NCBI RefSeq assembly: GCF_013387495.1
Contig: NZ_JABZEE010000049.1
Span: forward strand, 1-64,000
DNA from: Streptomyces sp. PKU-EA00015
Lineage (GTDB): Bacteria > Actinomycetota > Actinomycetes > Streptomycetales > Streptomycetaceae
Length of the DNA: 64,000 nucleotides
Direction of reading: 5' to 3'
A program made the translations under genes and the position numbers. How positions within the stretch are numbered: position 1 is the first letter of the stretch; the number at the start of each line of letters is the position of its first letter. The notes beneath the pieces are model-generated. The model ran no database searches. It had not been told where the DNA came from and saw only the letters and a list, made by a program, of their open reading frames with translations. Below are positions 7,350-14,849 of the stretch, piece by piece.

Positions 7350-8528
7350 TCAGGCCACCACAGTGGCGCGGAAGAGCGTGCCCGGACCGCCGTCGGTGCC
7401 CGTGATCCGCACTGCTTCCCCGGCCGGTACGAAGGCCGACTCGCCGGGGCGGAGCGCCAGCTCACCCACCGTCACCCCGCCCGCGGTGCACAGCAGGATC
7501 TGCGGCGTCGGGGCCGTCAGGTCGCAGGGCGCCGAGTCGGCGGCCAGCACGAAGCGGGAGAGCCGGAATTCGTCGATCGGGGTGTCGTACACCTCCTCGC
7601 CGGTGGACGAGGGCTCGGGGCGCAGCACACCGGGGTCGGTCGCCTCGAAGCGGACGATGCGCAGCAGTTCGGGTACGTCGACGTGCTTGGGCGTCAGTCC
7701 GCAGCGCAGCACGTTGTCGGAGTTGGCCATGATCTCGACGCCGAGGCCGGTCAGGTAGGCGTGCGGGACTCCGGCGCCGAGGAACAGGGCCTCGCCGGGC
7801 TGGAGTCGGACGTGGTTGAGCAGCATCGCCGCGATGACACCCGGGTCGCCGGGATAGTGGCGGGCGACGGAGGCGTACGGGGCGTAGGGGCCGCCGAGCC
7901 GTTCGGCGGCGGCGGCCGCCTCGTGGACCGTGGCCGCCATCTCCTCGCGGTCTGCGGTCAGTACGGCGGTGAGGACCTCGCGGAGGGCTGCCTCCTCGGG
8001 GTGGGCGTGCAGCAGGTCGACGTACGGCTTGAGGGAGTCGACGTCGAGACCGGCGAGCAGGTCGGCGGCCTCGGCGGGTGCGCGGAAGCCGCACAGGCCG
8101 TCGAACGGCGTGAGCGCGCAGATCAGTTCGGGCTTGTGGTTGGCGTCCTTGTAGTTGCGGTGCGGGGCGTCGAGCGGAACGCCGGCTTCTTCCTCGGCGG
8201 TGTATCCGGCCTTCGCCTGGGCGAGGTCGGGGTGGACCTGGAGGGACAGCGGGGCACCGGCCGCGAGCAGCTTCAGCAGGAACGGCAGCCGGGGACCGAA
8301 CTTGGCGACGGCCGCCGCGCCGAGCTCCCGCTCGGGTGCGTCGGCGATGACCTCGGAGAGCGGCCGGGCGTTCTCGCCGCCACGGCTGACGTGGGACGGC
8401 GCGCCGGGGTGGGCGCCCATCCACATCTCGGCCTGCGGCTCGCCCGTGGGAGCGACGCCGAGCAGCTCCGGGATGGCGGTCGTGGACCCCCAGGCGTAGG
8501 GGCGCACGGTGTTGGCGAGGCGATCCAT
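7350..8528 (-). CDS. manA: mannose-6-phosphate isomerase, class I
   Basis: 392 residues from the ATG at 8528. It interconverts fructose 6-phosphate and mannose 6-phosphate, the entry to GDP-mannose for mannosylation of proteins and wall components. Type I PMI features are an N-terminal YAWGS motif, the metal-site segment LQVHPD, the NHKPEL motif with the conserved Glu/His, and EALFLGAGVPHAYL in the cupin domain. It follows the SIS-domain, Trm112-like and manB genes on the same strand, so manB to manA may be one transcript with ~80-240-bp gaps. Confidence 0.95.
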   Translation of the reverse strand: MDRLANTVRPYAWGSTTAIPELLGVAPTGEPQAEMWMGAHPGAPSHVSRGGENARPLSEVIADAPERELGAAAVAKFGPRLPFLLKLLAAGAPLSLQVHPDLAQAKAGYTAEEEAGVPLDAPHRNYKDANHKPELICALTPFDGLCGFRAPAEAADLLAGLDVDSLKPYVDLLHAHPEEAALREVLTAVLTADREEMAATVHEAAAAAERLGGPYAPYASVARHYPGDPGVIAAMLLNHVRLQPGEALFLGAGVPHAYLTGLGVEIMANSDNVLRCGLTPKHVDVPELLRIVRFEATDPGVLRPEPSSTGEEVYDTPIDEFRLSRFVLAADSAPCDLTAPTPQILLCTAGGVTVGELALRPGESAFVPAGEAVRITGTDGGPGTLFRATVVA

Positions 8529-8691
8529 GGGCTTCCCGGTCCTTCTTCGGTACGGCGGTGTGCGGGGCGGTACGGCCGGCTGCGGGGCACCGGCTCCGGT
8601 TCGTCGGCCCTTGGTACGGCGGGCCCGCGTACGCGGAGCGTCGGTTCGGCGGACGCCCGGTGTCCGGCGGGTGTCCGCTGCGCGAGATCGC

Positions 8692-9843
8692 CTACGACTG
8701 GTCGCCCCGGCCGCGGTCGCCCGATTCCGCGAGCGACAGGTACACGGCGGCGAAGTCCGTCACGGCGAGCAGCTCGGCGATCGATTCGAGTTCCGAGCCG
8801 TCCTCCGGTTCGAGTTCGCTGATCGGGGTGTCGTGACCGAGGGCGAGTTCGCGTGCGGCCGGCGCGGCGGTGAGCCCGCCCGCGGGCCGGTCGCGCAGCA
8901 GGACGATGCGGGCCCGCAGCGCCTGCGGCTCGTCGACCCGGTCACGGAAGAAGTCCTCGGGGTCCGCCCCGGCAGCGAAGTCCCCGACCAGGAGCACGCC
9001 GTGGGCGGGCAGCGCCTCGGGAAGCTCGGCGGCGAGCGCCGGCAGACCGGCGAGCTCGGCGAGGACGGCGGCGAAGCGACGGCCCGCGGGGGCCGCGCCC
9101 GCGCCCTCCGTCCAGATGAGGGGCAGGCTGTCGGCGAGTTCGGCGGCGAGCGTCTTGGCCGGGTTGCTGTACGTCGCGATGGCGGGCCCGCACCGCTCGG
9201 CGGTGCGGTCGAGCCGGTCGGCGACCTTGGCGAGGATCTCGGGGGGCGCTTCGAGGAGCCCCACGCGGTCGAGGAGGGACAGCAGCGGTGTCAGCAGGGC
9301 CCACAGGGCGCCGGGGCTCGCCGCCTGGCCCTCCTCGTAGAGCTCGTAGGGGGCGGTGGCCATCGGGACGACCAGGCCGTGGGCGCCGTCGACCGCCTCG
9401 GACAGCGGGGAGGTGCGGGGTGCGACGGCGACGACGGTGCAGCCGCGCCGGTAGGCCTGCTCGGTGAGCAGGGCGAGGCCCGGTTCGCTGCCGTCGGTGG
9501 TGACGACCAGCAGCAGGTCCAGCGAGCCCGCCCAGCCGGGGAGGGCCCAGCGCAGGGCGCCCGCGGCGTGGGCCACGCCCGTGGGCCGCAGTGCGATGAC
9601 GGGGGCGGACGCCCCGGCGAGGGCGCCGATGAGGTCGGCGACCCCGACGGCGGCGGTGCCGGGCCCGGCGACGAGCACGACCCGCGGGCGTCCCTCGGGG
9701 GTGAGCTCGGCGACTCCGGCCTCGGCCGCGTGCCGGGCTGCGGTGCGTACCCGCGCCCCGGCTTCGGCGGCGCCGCGCAGGAGGCCTCGGTGGTCGATGC
9801 GGGCGAGAGCGTCCGGGGCGTCGAGGAGCGACTCGTCGAGCAT
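8692..9843 (-). CDS. SIS-domain protein, phosphosugar isomerase-like
   Basis: 383 residues from the ATG at 9843 (MLDESLLDAPDALARID). Two sugar-isomerase-type Rossmann-like halves can be seen: one with VVLVAGPGTAAVGVADLI and VVTTDGSEPGLAL, and a second after about residue 190 with the conserved segment ATYSNPAKTLAAELADS. It resembles bifunctional phosphoglucose/phosphomannose isomerases but has drifted, so the activity is uncertain. Its position between manA and manB points to mannose or phosphosugar metabolism, or a regulatory role in it. Confidence 0.75.
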   Translation of the reverse strand: MLDESLLDAPDALARIDHRGLLRGAAEAGARVRTAARHAAEAGVAELTPEGRPRVVLVAGPGTAAVGVADLIGALAGASAPVIALRPTGVAHAAGALRWALPGWAGSLDLLLVVTTDGSEPGLALLTEQAYRRGCTVVAVAPRTSPLSEAVDGAHGLVVPMATAPYELYEEGQAASPGALWALLTPLLSLLDRVGLLEAPPEILAKVADRLDRTAERCGPAIATYSNPAKTLAAELADSLPLIWTEGAGAAPAGRRFAAVLAELAGLPALAAELPEALPAHGVLLVGDFAAGADPEDFFRDRVDEPQALRARIVLLRDRPAGGLTAAPAARELALGHDTPISELEPEDGSELESIAELLAVTDFAAVYLSLAESGDRGRGDQS

Positions 9844-9923
9844 GGGGTGGGGCCTCCGATCGCCGTGCGCGTGCGGGGGGTGTCGGTGGTGGGGCCGGTC
9901 CCGCGCGGGGCGGGGCGGCCGCG

Positions 9924-10106
9924 CTAGGCGGGGCGGCGGGCCTCGTCGACCAGGAGGACCGGGATGCCGTCCCGTACGGGGTAGGCCAGACCGCAGTCCG
10001 CGCCGGTGCAGATCAGCTCGGGCGTCTCGGCCTCCGTGCGGTCGTCGAACGGTGCGTGGCACGCCGGGCAGGCGAGGATCTCCAGGAGGCCGGCTTCGAG
10101 CGGCAT
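9924..10106 (-). CDS. Trm112 family small zinc-ribbon protein
   Basis: 60 residues from the ATG at 10106. The N-terminal CPAC and the later CTGADC form a four-cysteine zinc site, followed by the family-typical AYPVRDGIPVLL segment. Eukaryotic Trm112 activates methyltransferases; bacterial members are small companions of unknown partner. It lies between manB and the SIS gene in the same direction, a placement that appears conserved in Streptomyces as I recall. Confidence 0.88.
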   Translation of the reverse strand: MPLEAGLLEILACPACHAPFDDRTEAETPELICTGADCGLAYPVRDGIPVLLVDEARRPA

Positions 10107-10302
10107 GTCAGCGGTGTCCCTTCGGGCGTCTCACAGGTCCGGGGTGCGGTTCGGCCGCGCCGGACGTGCGGTCAGGGTCTTGCGGATCGGGCCTCGTCAG
10201 CCTACCGCCGGGAAGCGGGGTGCGGCTCGTTCTGACCACGCCCCCGTCGGTCCGGCGCGCCGGGGGCGGGCCGACGGGCGTGCGTGGCCGGAGGGGCCGG
10301 GC

Positions 10303-10344
10303 GGCCGGTGGGGCCGGTGGGGCCGGTGGGGCCGGTGGGGCCGG
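10303..10344. repeat. 9-bp GGCCGGTGG tandem repeat at the 3' end of manB
   Basis: Four perfect end-to-end copies of GGCCGGTGG (10303-10338) plus a partial copy end just before the manB stop codon (10347-10349). They are noncoding on the manB strand and may affect the 3' end of the manB transcript. Confidence 0.85.
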
Positions 10345-10346
10345 GC

Positions 10347-11708
10347 TCAGGCGCGGACGAGTGCGAGGACCTCGTCGCGGATCTTCGTCATCAGCGCCTC
10401 GTCCCGGGCCTCGACGTTGAGCCGCAGCAGTGGCTCCGTGTTGGAGGCCCGCAGGTTGAACCACCAGTCGCCGGTGGCCACGGTCAGACCGTCCAGCTCG
10501 TCGGTCGTCACACCCTCGCGGGTGGCGAAGGCGGCCCGTACCGCGGCCGACCGGCCGGCCTGGTCGTCGACCTGGGAGTTGATCTCGCCGGAGGCGGCGT
10601 ACCGGTCGTACCGGCCGACCAGCCGGGACAGCGGGCCGTCCTGCGTGCCGAGGGCCGCGAGCACGTGGAGCGCGGCCAGCATGCCGGTGTCGGCGTTCCA
10701 GAAGTCGCGGAAGTAGTAGTGCGCGGAGTGCTCGCCGCCGAAGACGGCGCCGGTGCGGGCCATCTCCTCCTTGATGAACGAGTGCCCCACCCGGGTGCGC
10801 ACCGGCCTGCCGCCCTGTTCGCGTACGACCTCCGGGACCGACCAGGACGTGATCAGGTTGTGGATCACCGTGCCGCCCGGGTGCCTGGCCAGCTCTCGCG
10901 TGGCGACGAGGGCGGTGATCGCGGACGGCGAGACGCCCTCGCCGCGCTCGTCGACGACGAAGCAGCGGTCGGCGTCACCGTCGAAGGCGAGGCCCAGGTC
11001 GGCGCCCTCGGCGACGACGCGGGCCTGGAGGTCGACGATGTTCGCGGGGTCCAGGGGGTTGGCCTCGTGGTGGGGGAAGGTGCCGTCGAGCTCGAAGTAC
11101 ATCGGGACGAGGGTGACGGGCAGGGAGCCGAAGACGGTGGGGACGGTGTGGCCGCCCATGCCGTTGCCCGCGTCCACGACGACCTTCAGCGGACGCATCG
11201 CGGACAGGTCGACGAGCGAGAGCAGATGGGCCGCGTAGTCGGCGAGCGTGTCCCGCTGGGTGACCGTGCCGCGCCGGGCGGCCGGCTCGGGCCCGCCGTC
11301 GGCGGACCAGGCGGTGACGAGGTCGCGGATGTCGGCGAGGCCGGTGTTCTGGCCGACGGGCGCGGCGCCGGCGCGGCACATCTTGATGCCGTTGTACTGC
11401 GCGGGGTTGTGCGACGCGGTGAACATCGCCCCCGGCAGGTCCAGGTGCCCGGAGGCGAAGTACAGCTGGTCGGTCGAGCACAGGCCGATCAGGGTGACGT
11501 CCGCGCCGCGGGCGGCGGCGCCGCGCGCGAAGGCGCCGGACAGGCCGGGCGACGAGGGCCGCATGTCGTGGCCGACGACGATCGCGTCGGCGCCGGTCAC
11601 CTGGACGAACGCTGCGCCGAAGAGCTCGGCGACCTGCTCGTCCCACTGATCCGGCACCACTCCGCGGACGTCGTACGCCTTCACGATCTGCGACAGATCA
11701 GCAGCCAC
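10347..11708 (-). CDS. manB: phosphomannomutase/phosphoglucomutase
   Basis: 453 residues from the GTG at 11708. AGGAGG eight bases upstream picks this start over the open frame further out. It converts mannose 6-phosphate to mannose 1-phosphate, the precursor of GDP-mannose. The phosphoserine loop FTASHNPAQYNG, the metal-binding loop DGDADRC and the C-terminal phosphate-binding RASNTEPLLRLNVEA are all intact. Length is normal for the alpha-D-phosphohexomutase family. It is first in the mannose block (manB - Trm112 - SIS - manA). Confidence 0.95.
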   Translation of the reverse strand: MAADLSQIVKAYDVRGVVPDQWDEQVAELFGAAFVQVTGADAIVVGHDMRPSSPGLSGAFARGAAARGADVTLIGLCSTDQLYFASGHLDLPGAMFTASHNPAQYNGIKMCRAGAAPVGQNTGLADIRDLVTAWSADGGPEPAARRGTVTQRDTLADYAAHLLSLVDLSAMRPLKVVVDAGNGMGGHTVPTVFGSLPVTLVPMYFELDGTFPHHEANPLDPANIVDLQARVVAEGADLGLAFDGDADRCFVVDERGEGVSPSAITALVATRELARHPGGTVIHNLITSWSVPEVVREQGGRPVRTRVGHSFIKEEMARTGAVFGGEHSAHYYFRDFWNADTGMLAALHVLAALGTQDGPLSRLVGRYDRYAASGEINSQVDDQAGRSAAVRAAFATREGVTTDELDGLTVATGDWWFNLRASNTEPLLRLNVEARDEALMTKIRDEVLALVRA

Positions 11709-12011
11709 GGCCCAATCCTCCTGAAGTCTTGGCGGTCGCATCAAACTACCCGCCGCAGGTGTGCGCATCGTGCCCGGACCGGGCTTGCGGGATGTGATCC
11801 GCTGCGGCGCGCCCGCCCGGGCCGGGTGCCCTACGCGCCGGGCGCGCCGGCCGGGGCGACGGGAACGGGTCAAGTGGGCGGCGGTGGGGGCGAGTTGGCC
11901 GGGAACGGCAGTGCGCCGCGGGAGCGGGCGGGACGCCGGGGAAGCCTCCGGCCGGCAGCGCGGCCGGGCACCGGGGAAGCGGCGGGGCGGAGGGCGAGGG
12001 GAGCGTGCGGC
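11709..12011. other. ~300-bp intergenic region upstream of manB
   Basis: It contains the manB ribosome-binding site (AGGAGG on the minus strand near 11718-11723) and presumably its promoter. The rest (about 11760-12011) is very GC-rich with no recognisable gene. Short frames on both strands have no family resemblance. Confidence 0.5.
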
Positions 12012-12440
12012 TCAGTTGTCCGGGGAGCGAAGCACCCGCAGGTGGCCGCGGCGCGCGACCTCCATCGGGTCGGCCGAGCGGCGGCCGCCCTGTCCGCCCG
12101 CCTGCGCGGTACGTCCCTGGGGCCGGGCCGCCTCCCGCACCGCGTTCGCCAGCGCTTCGAGGTCGTCACCGCTGGGGCGGGCCGGGGCCGAGCCGTCCGT
12201 GAGCCGCACGACCTCCCAGCCGCGTGGAGCGGTCAGCCGCTCGCTGTGCTCGGCGCACAGGTCGTAGCAGTGGGGCTCGGCGTAGGTGGCGAGCGGGCCG
12301 AGGACCGCAGTCGAATCGGCATAGACGTACGTCAGTGTCGCGACGGCAGGGCGGCCGCACGCGGTGCGCGAACAGCGACGTACAGGGCTCACGACGTTGG
12401 ACGGTACCGCACTCTTGAGCGGGCTGCGACGACTCTCCAC
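12012..12440 (-). CDS. DUF3499 family protein, putative zinc-binding
   Basis: 142 residues from the GTG at 12440, which has GGGGGAG at good spacing. The product opens with a short polar stretch and then RRCSRTACGRPAVATLTYVYADS. Paired cysteines (RRCSRTAC, then HCYDLCAEH) suggest a small zinc-binding domain. The C-terminal third is Arg/Gly-rich and probably disordered. It is divergent from the metallopeptidase-like gene. Function unknown; it is conserved beside that gene in actinomycetes, as I recall. Confidence 0.8.
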   Translation of the reverse strand: MESRRSPLKSAVPSNVVSPVRRCSRTACGRPAVATLTYVYADSTAVLGPLATYAEPHCYDLCAEHSERLTAPRGWEVVRLTDGSAPARPSGDDLEALANAVREAARPQGRTAQAGGQGGRRSADPMEVARRGHLRVLRSPDN

Positions 12441-12713
12441 CAGGTCACTCCCCCGTGTCGTGATGTGACATCCGACAAAACGGCTGTTCCTGCAACTGGC
12501 CTGACCTGCACGGAAAGAGAACCACACGGGCGACGGGCGCACAGGTGCCGGTCACGACTTGGGGTGAACAATGTCAATCGGGCCGAGATCACCGATCTCC
12601 CGGGTCGTGCAATCGAGCCGAACCTTGGCCGGAATGGTCAATTGGCGACAAGGGGCGTGGCAGGGTCCACGCGCCGGTCGCCGCTCGCGCGGGAGAGTTA
12701 CCCTGCGTCGGTG

Positions 12714-13142
12714 ATGGACAGTCCTGTACCGCCCCGCCCGACCGAGCCGAGACCGCGCCGCCGCGACCGCCACGGCCGGGGCATGCGCGGCCCGGTCGCC
12801 CCGCCGCAGGTCCCGCTGGCCGCCAGCCGCTCGGAGACCTTCCGTGACCTGGTGCAGGACTCCGTGGAGCGACTGGAGCGGCACTGGCCGCAGCTGGCCG
12901 ATGTCGACTTCCTGGTCCTGGACGTACCGGCCTCACCGGACGACTCGGTGCCGCTCGGCAGCGCGGAGCCTGCGGCGAAGGACCGTCCGGCCCGGATCAT
13001 GATCTACCGCCGGCCCGTCGAGATCCGGACGAAGAACCGCGACGAACGAGCGCTGCTGGTGCACGAAGTGGTCGTCGAGCAGGTCGCGGAACTGCTCGGG
13101 CTCTCGCCCGAGTCGGTCGACCCCCGCTACGGCCAGGACTGA
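12714..13142 (+). CDS. metallopeptidase-family (minimal zincin-like) protein with degenerate HExxH
   Basis: 142 residues from the ATG at 12714; an in-frame GTG at 12711 is an equal alternative. An Arg/Pro-rich N-terminus precedes a small domain ending in ALLVHEVVVEQVAELLG. In active minimal zincins this helix carries H-E-x-x-H. Here residues 117-121 read H-E-V-V-V, so the second zinc ligand is missing. It may be catalytically inactive. Convergent with the DUF5719-type gene across a strong hairpin. Confidence 0.75.
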   Translation: MDSPVPPRPTEPRPRRRDRHGRGMRGPVAPPQVPLAASRSETFRDLVQDSVERLERHWPQLADVDFLVLDVPASPDDSVPLGSAEPAAKDRPARIMIYRRPVEIRTKNRDERALLVHEVVVEQVAELLGLSPESVDPRYGQD

Positions 13143-13244
13143 CCCGGCCGCCCGCCCAAGGCCGCCCCGGGGCTCACGCGTGCCGGTCGGACCGCCGACG
13201 ACAACCTGTGTCCGGCGCCCCGCCGCAGGAGGGACCCGCGACCG

Positions 13245-13278
13245 GCCCGGCCCGCGCGCCGCGGCGCGCGGGCCGGGC
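13245..13278. terminator. 34-bp perfect palindrome, bidirectional terminator
   Basis: GCCCGGCCCGCGCGCCG (13245-13261) is followed directly by its exact complement (13262-13278), giving 17 bp per arm with no unpaired loop beyond the minimum. It lies between convergent genes ending at 13142 and 13287. Confidence 0.8.
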
Positions 13279-13286
13279 TCGCATCG

Positions 13287-14849
13287 TCAGTCGTCGAGCA
13301 CGGACAGGTCCTGCTCCGCCTCCGGGACGACCACCGTGCCGCGGTCGTCCGGGAGGTTCTGGATCGTGAACATCGGGATGCCGTCGTCCGCGATCTCCAG
13401 CGCGCGCGACGCGTGCACCGGTCCGCCCGAGAGCGTCTCGACCGTCACCGCGTAGGAGCCCTTCAGCCCGGCCGGCACCGGCGGCGTGATCGCCAGGGTC
13501 GTACCGGCCTTCACCTTGTACGTCTTGACGGCCTGCGCGCCCCCTTCCGTGCCCGCCGACGCCGTGACCCTGACCTCGGCCGCCTCGCCGGGCGCGGTGA
13601 GCGAGAGGACCGAGCCCTTCGCGCGGTTGTCGGCGGCGGTGGCCCGCTCGCCGACCGGCGCGGCGGCGGGGACGAAGGCGATCTCCTTCTCGTCGCCCTT
13701 GCCGCGCACCACCCTCAGCGCCGCCACGACGGGCGTGGCGCGTCCCTTCTCCGCGGGACTGAGGATCAGCGATCCGGCCTCTCCCTTGGTGATGTCGGCG
13801 AGGTCGACACTCGCCGTCATCCCGGACTTCACGTGCAGCAACTCGTGTCCGGCCGGGGTGATCGTCCCGGTGGAGCCCGCGAGTTGGACCTTCAGCGCGG
13901 CGTCGTCGTCGCCCGGGGCGAAGGCCACCAGCTGCACCGACGTCGCGTCCGACGGGATGCCCGGCAGTACGACGGTGCCGGCCGGGTCGGCGGAGGCGGC
14001 GAGCCAGTCGCTGCCGTCGGTCTCGTCGGCGGCCCGTACGACCGCGCCCACGCGGCCGGTACGAGTGGTCACATGGACGGTCACCTCGTCCGCCTTGTCG
14101 GCGGTGAGCGTCGGGAGCAGCACGGGGACGCTGGAGCCGGCCGGAACGGGGATGCCCTCCGTCAGCGTCGTCCTGAGTGCCCCGTCCTTGCCGTACAGCT
14201 CGATGTCGGCGACGGCCCCGGCCTCGTCGGGGTTGGTCAGGTGCACGTAGTCCTGGCGGCCCTCGGCGAGAGAGGCGCCGGGGAACCAGAAGTCGGTGTC
14301 GGGTCCGGTGCAGCTGACGCCGAGCAGCCCCCGCCCGCTGCCCGCGGTGACCGAGGTCGTCTGCTGGGTGGTCCAGCCGGGCGCGAGGGAGCCGGTGGCG
14401 GTGCCGACGAGGGCGGGGGCCTCGCCGCCGTCCACCTCGGCGGAGACCGGCTTGCCGGGCTCCTTCACGGCGACGACGGTCTTCTCGGGAGCGGGCTTCT
14501 TCGCGCCGTCCTTGTCCGCGCCCTTCTTCTTTGCGTCCTTGGCGGGCGCGGCTTCGGTGTCGGCCGACACGGCGGCCGAGGGCCGCAGTGCGGCCGAGTC
14601 CGCCGGCTCGCCGGCGTCCTTCTGTCCCCCGCTCTGCTTCCGCGCGGGCGTGAACGAGATGTAGCGGGTCTCGGCGATCTCCGAGCTGCTCGGCGCCGGG
14701 CACAGCAGGCTGGAGCGTTCCACGGGCAGCGGCAGCGCGAGGTCGCCGCGCGTCGGCTCGGTGCCGTCCGGGACGGTCAGCGAGGCGAATCCGGTGACCG
14801 CCGCGAGGGCGGTGGTGACCGCGATCAGGGAGATGGTCGTGCGCTTCAC
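13287..14849 (-). CDS. secreted/membrane-anchored DUF5719-type protein
   Basis: 520 residues from the GTG at 14849. This start overlaps the stop of the upstream glycosyltransferase gene (GTGA), which points to translational coupling. An N-terminal hydrophobic segment (about 4-25, TTISLIAVTTALAAVTGF) acts as signal or anchor. The rest is extracellular and beta-rich; a Lys/Ala-rich spacer lies near residues 90-130. I recall the S. coelicolor orthologue position (beside the large glycosyltransferase) carrying DUF5719. The function is unknown; the coupling suggests it works with the glycosyltransferase at the membrane. Confidence 0.75.
   Translation of the reverse strand: MKRTTISLIAVTTALAAVTGFASLTVPDGTEPTRGDLALPLPVERSSLLCPAPSSSEIAETRYISFTPARKQSGGQKDAGEPADSAALRPSAAVSADTEAAPAKDAKKKGADKDGAKKPAPEKTVVAVKEPGKPVSAEVDGGEAPALVGTATGSLAPGWTTQQTTSVTAGSGRGLLGVSCTGPDTDFWFPGASLAEGRQDYVHLTNPDEAGAVADIELYGKDGALRTTLTEGIPVPAGSSVPVLLPTLTADKADEVTVHVTTRTGRVGAVVRAADETDGSDWLAASADPAGTVVLPGIPSDATSVQLVAFAPGDDDAALKVQLAGSTGTITPAGHELLHVKSGMTASVDLADITKGEAGSLILSPAEKGRATPVVAALRVVRGKGDEKEIAFVPAAAPVGERATAADNRAKGSVLSLTAPGEAAEVRVTASAGTEGGAQAVKTYKVKAGTTLAITPPVPAGLKGSYAVTVETLSGGPVHASRALEIADDGIPMFTIQNLPDDRGTVVVPEAEQDLSVLDD

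Noticed and set aside
10284..12713. In-frame upstream extension of the metallopeptidase-family gene
   Set aside because: The frame is open back to 10284 but runs antisense through manB and DUF3499 and has no coding character there. The domain begins after 12714.
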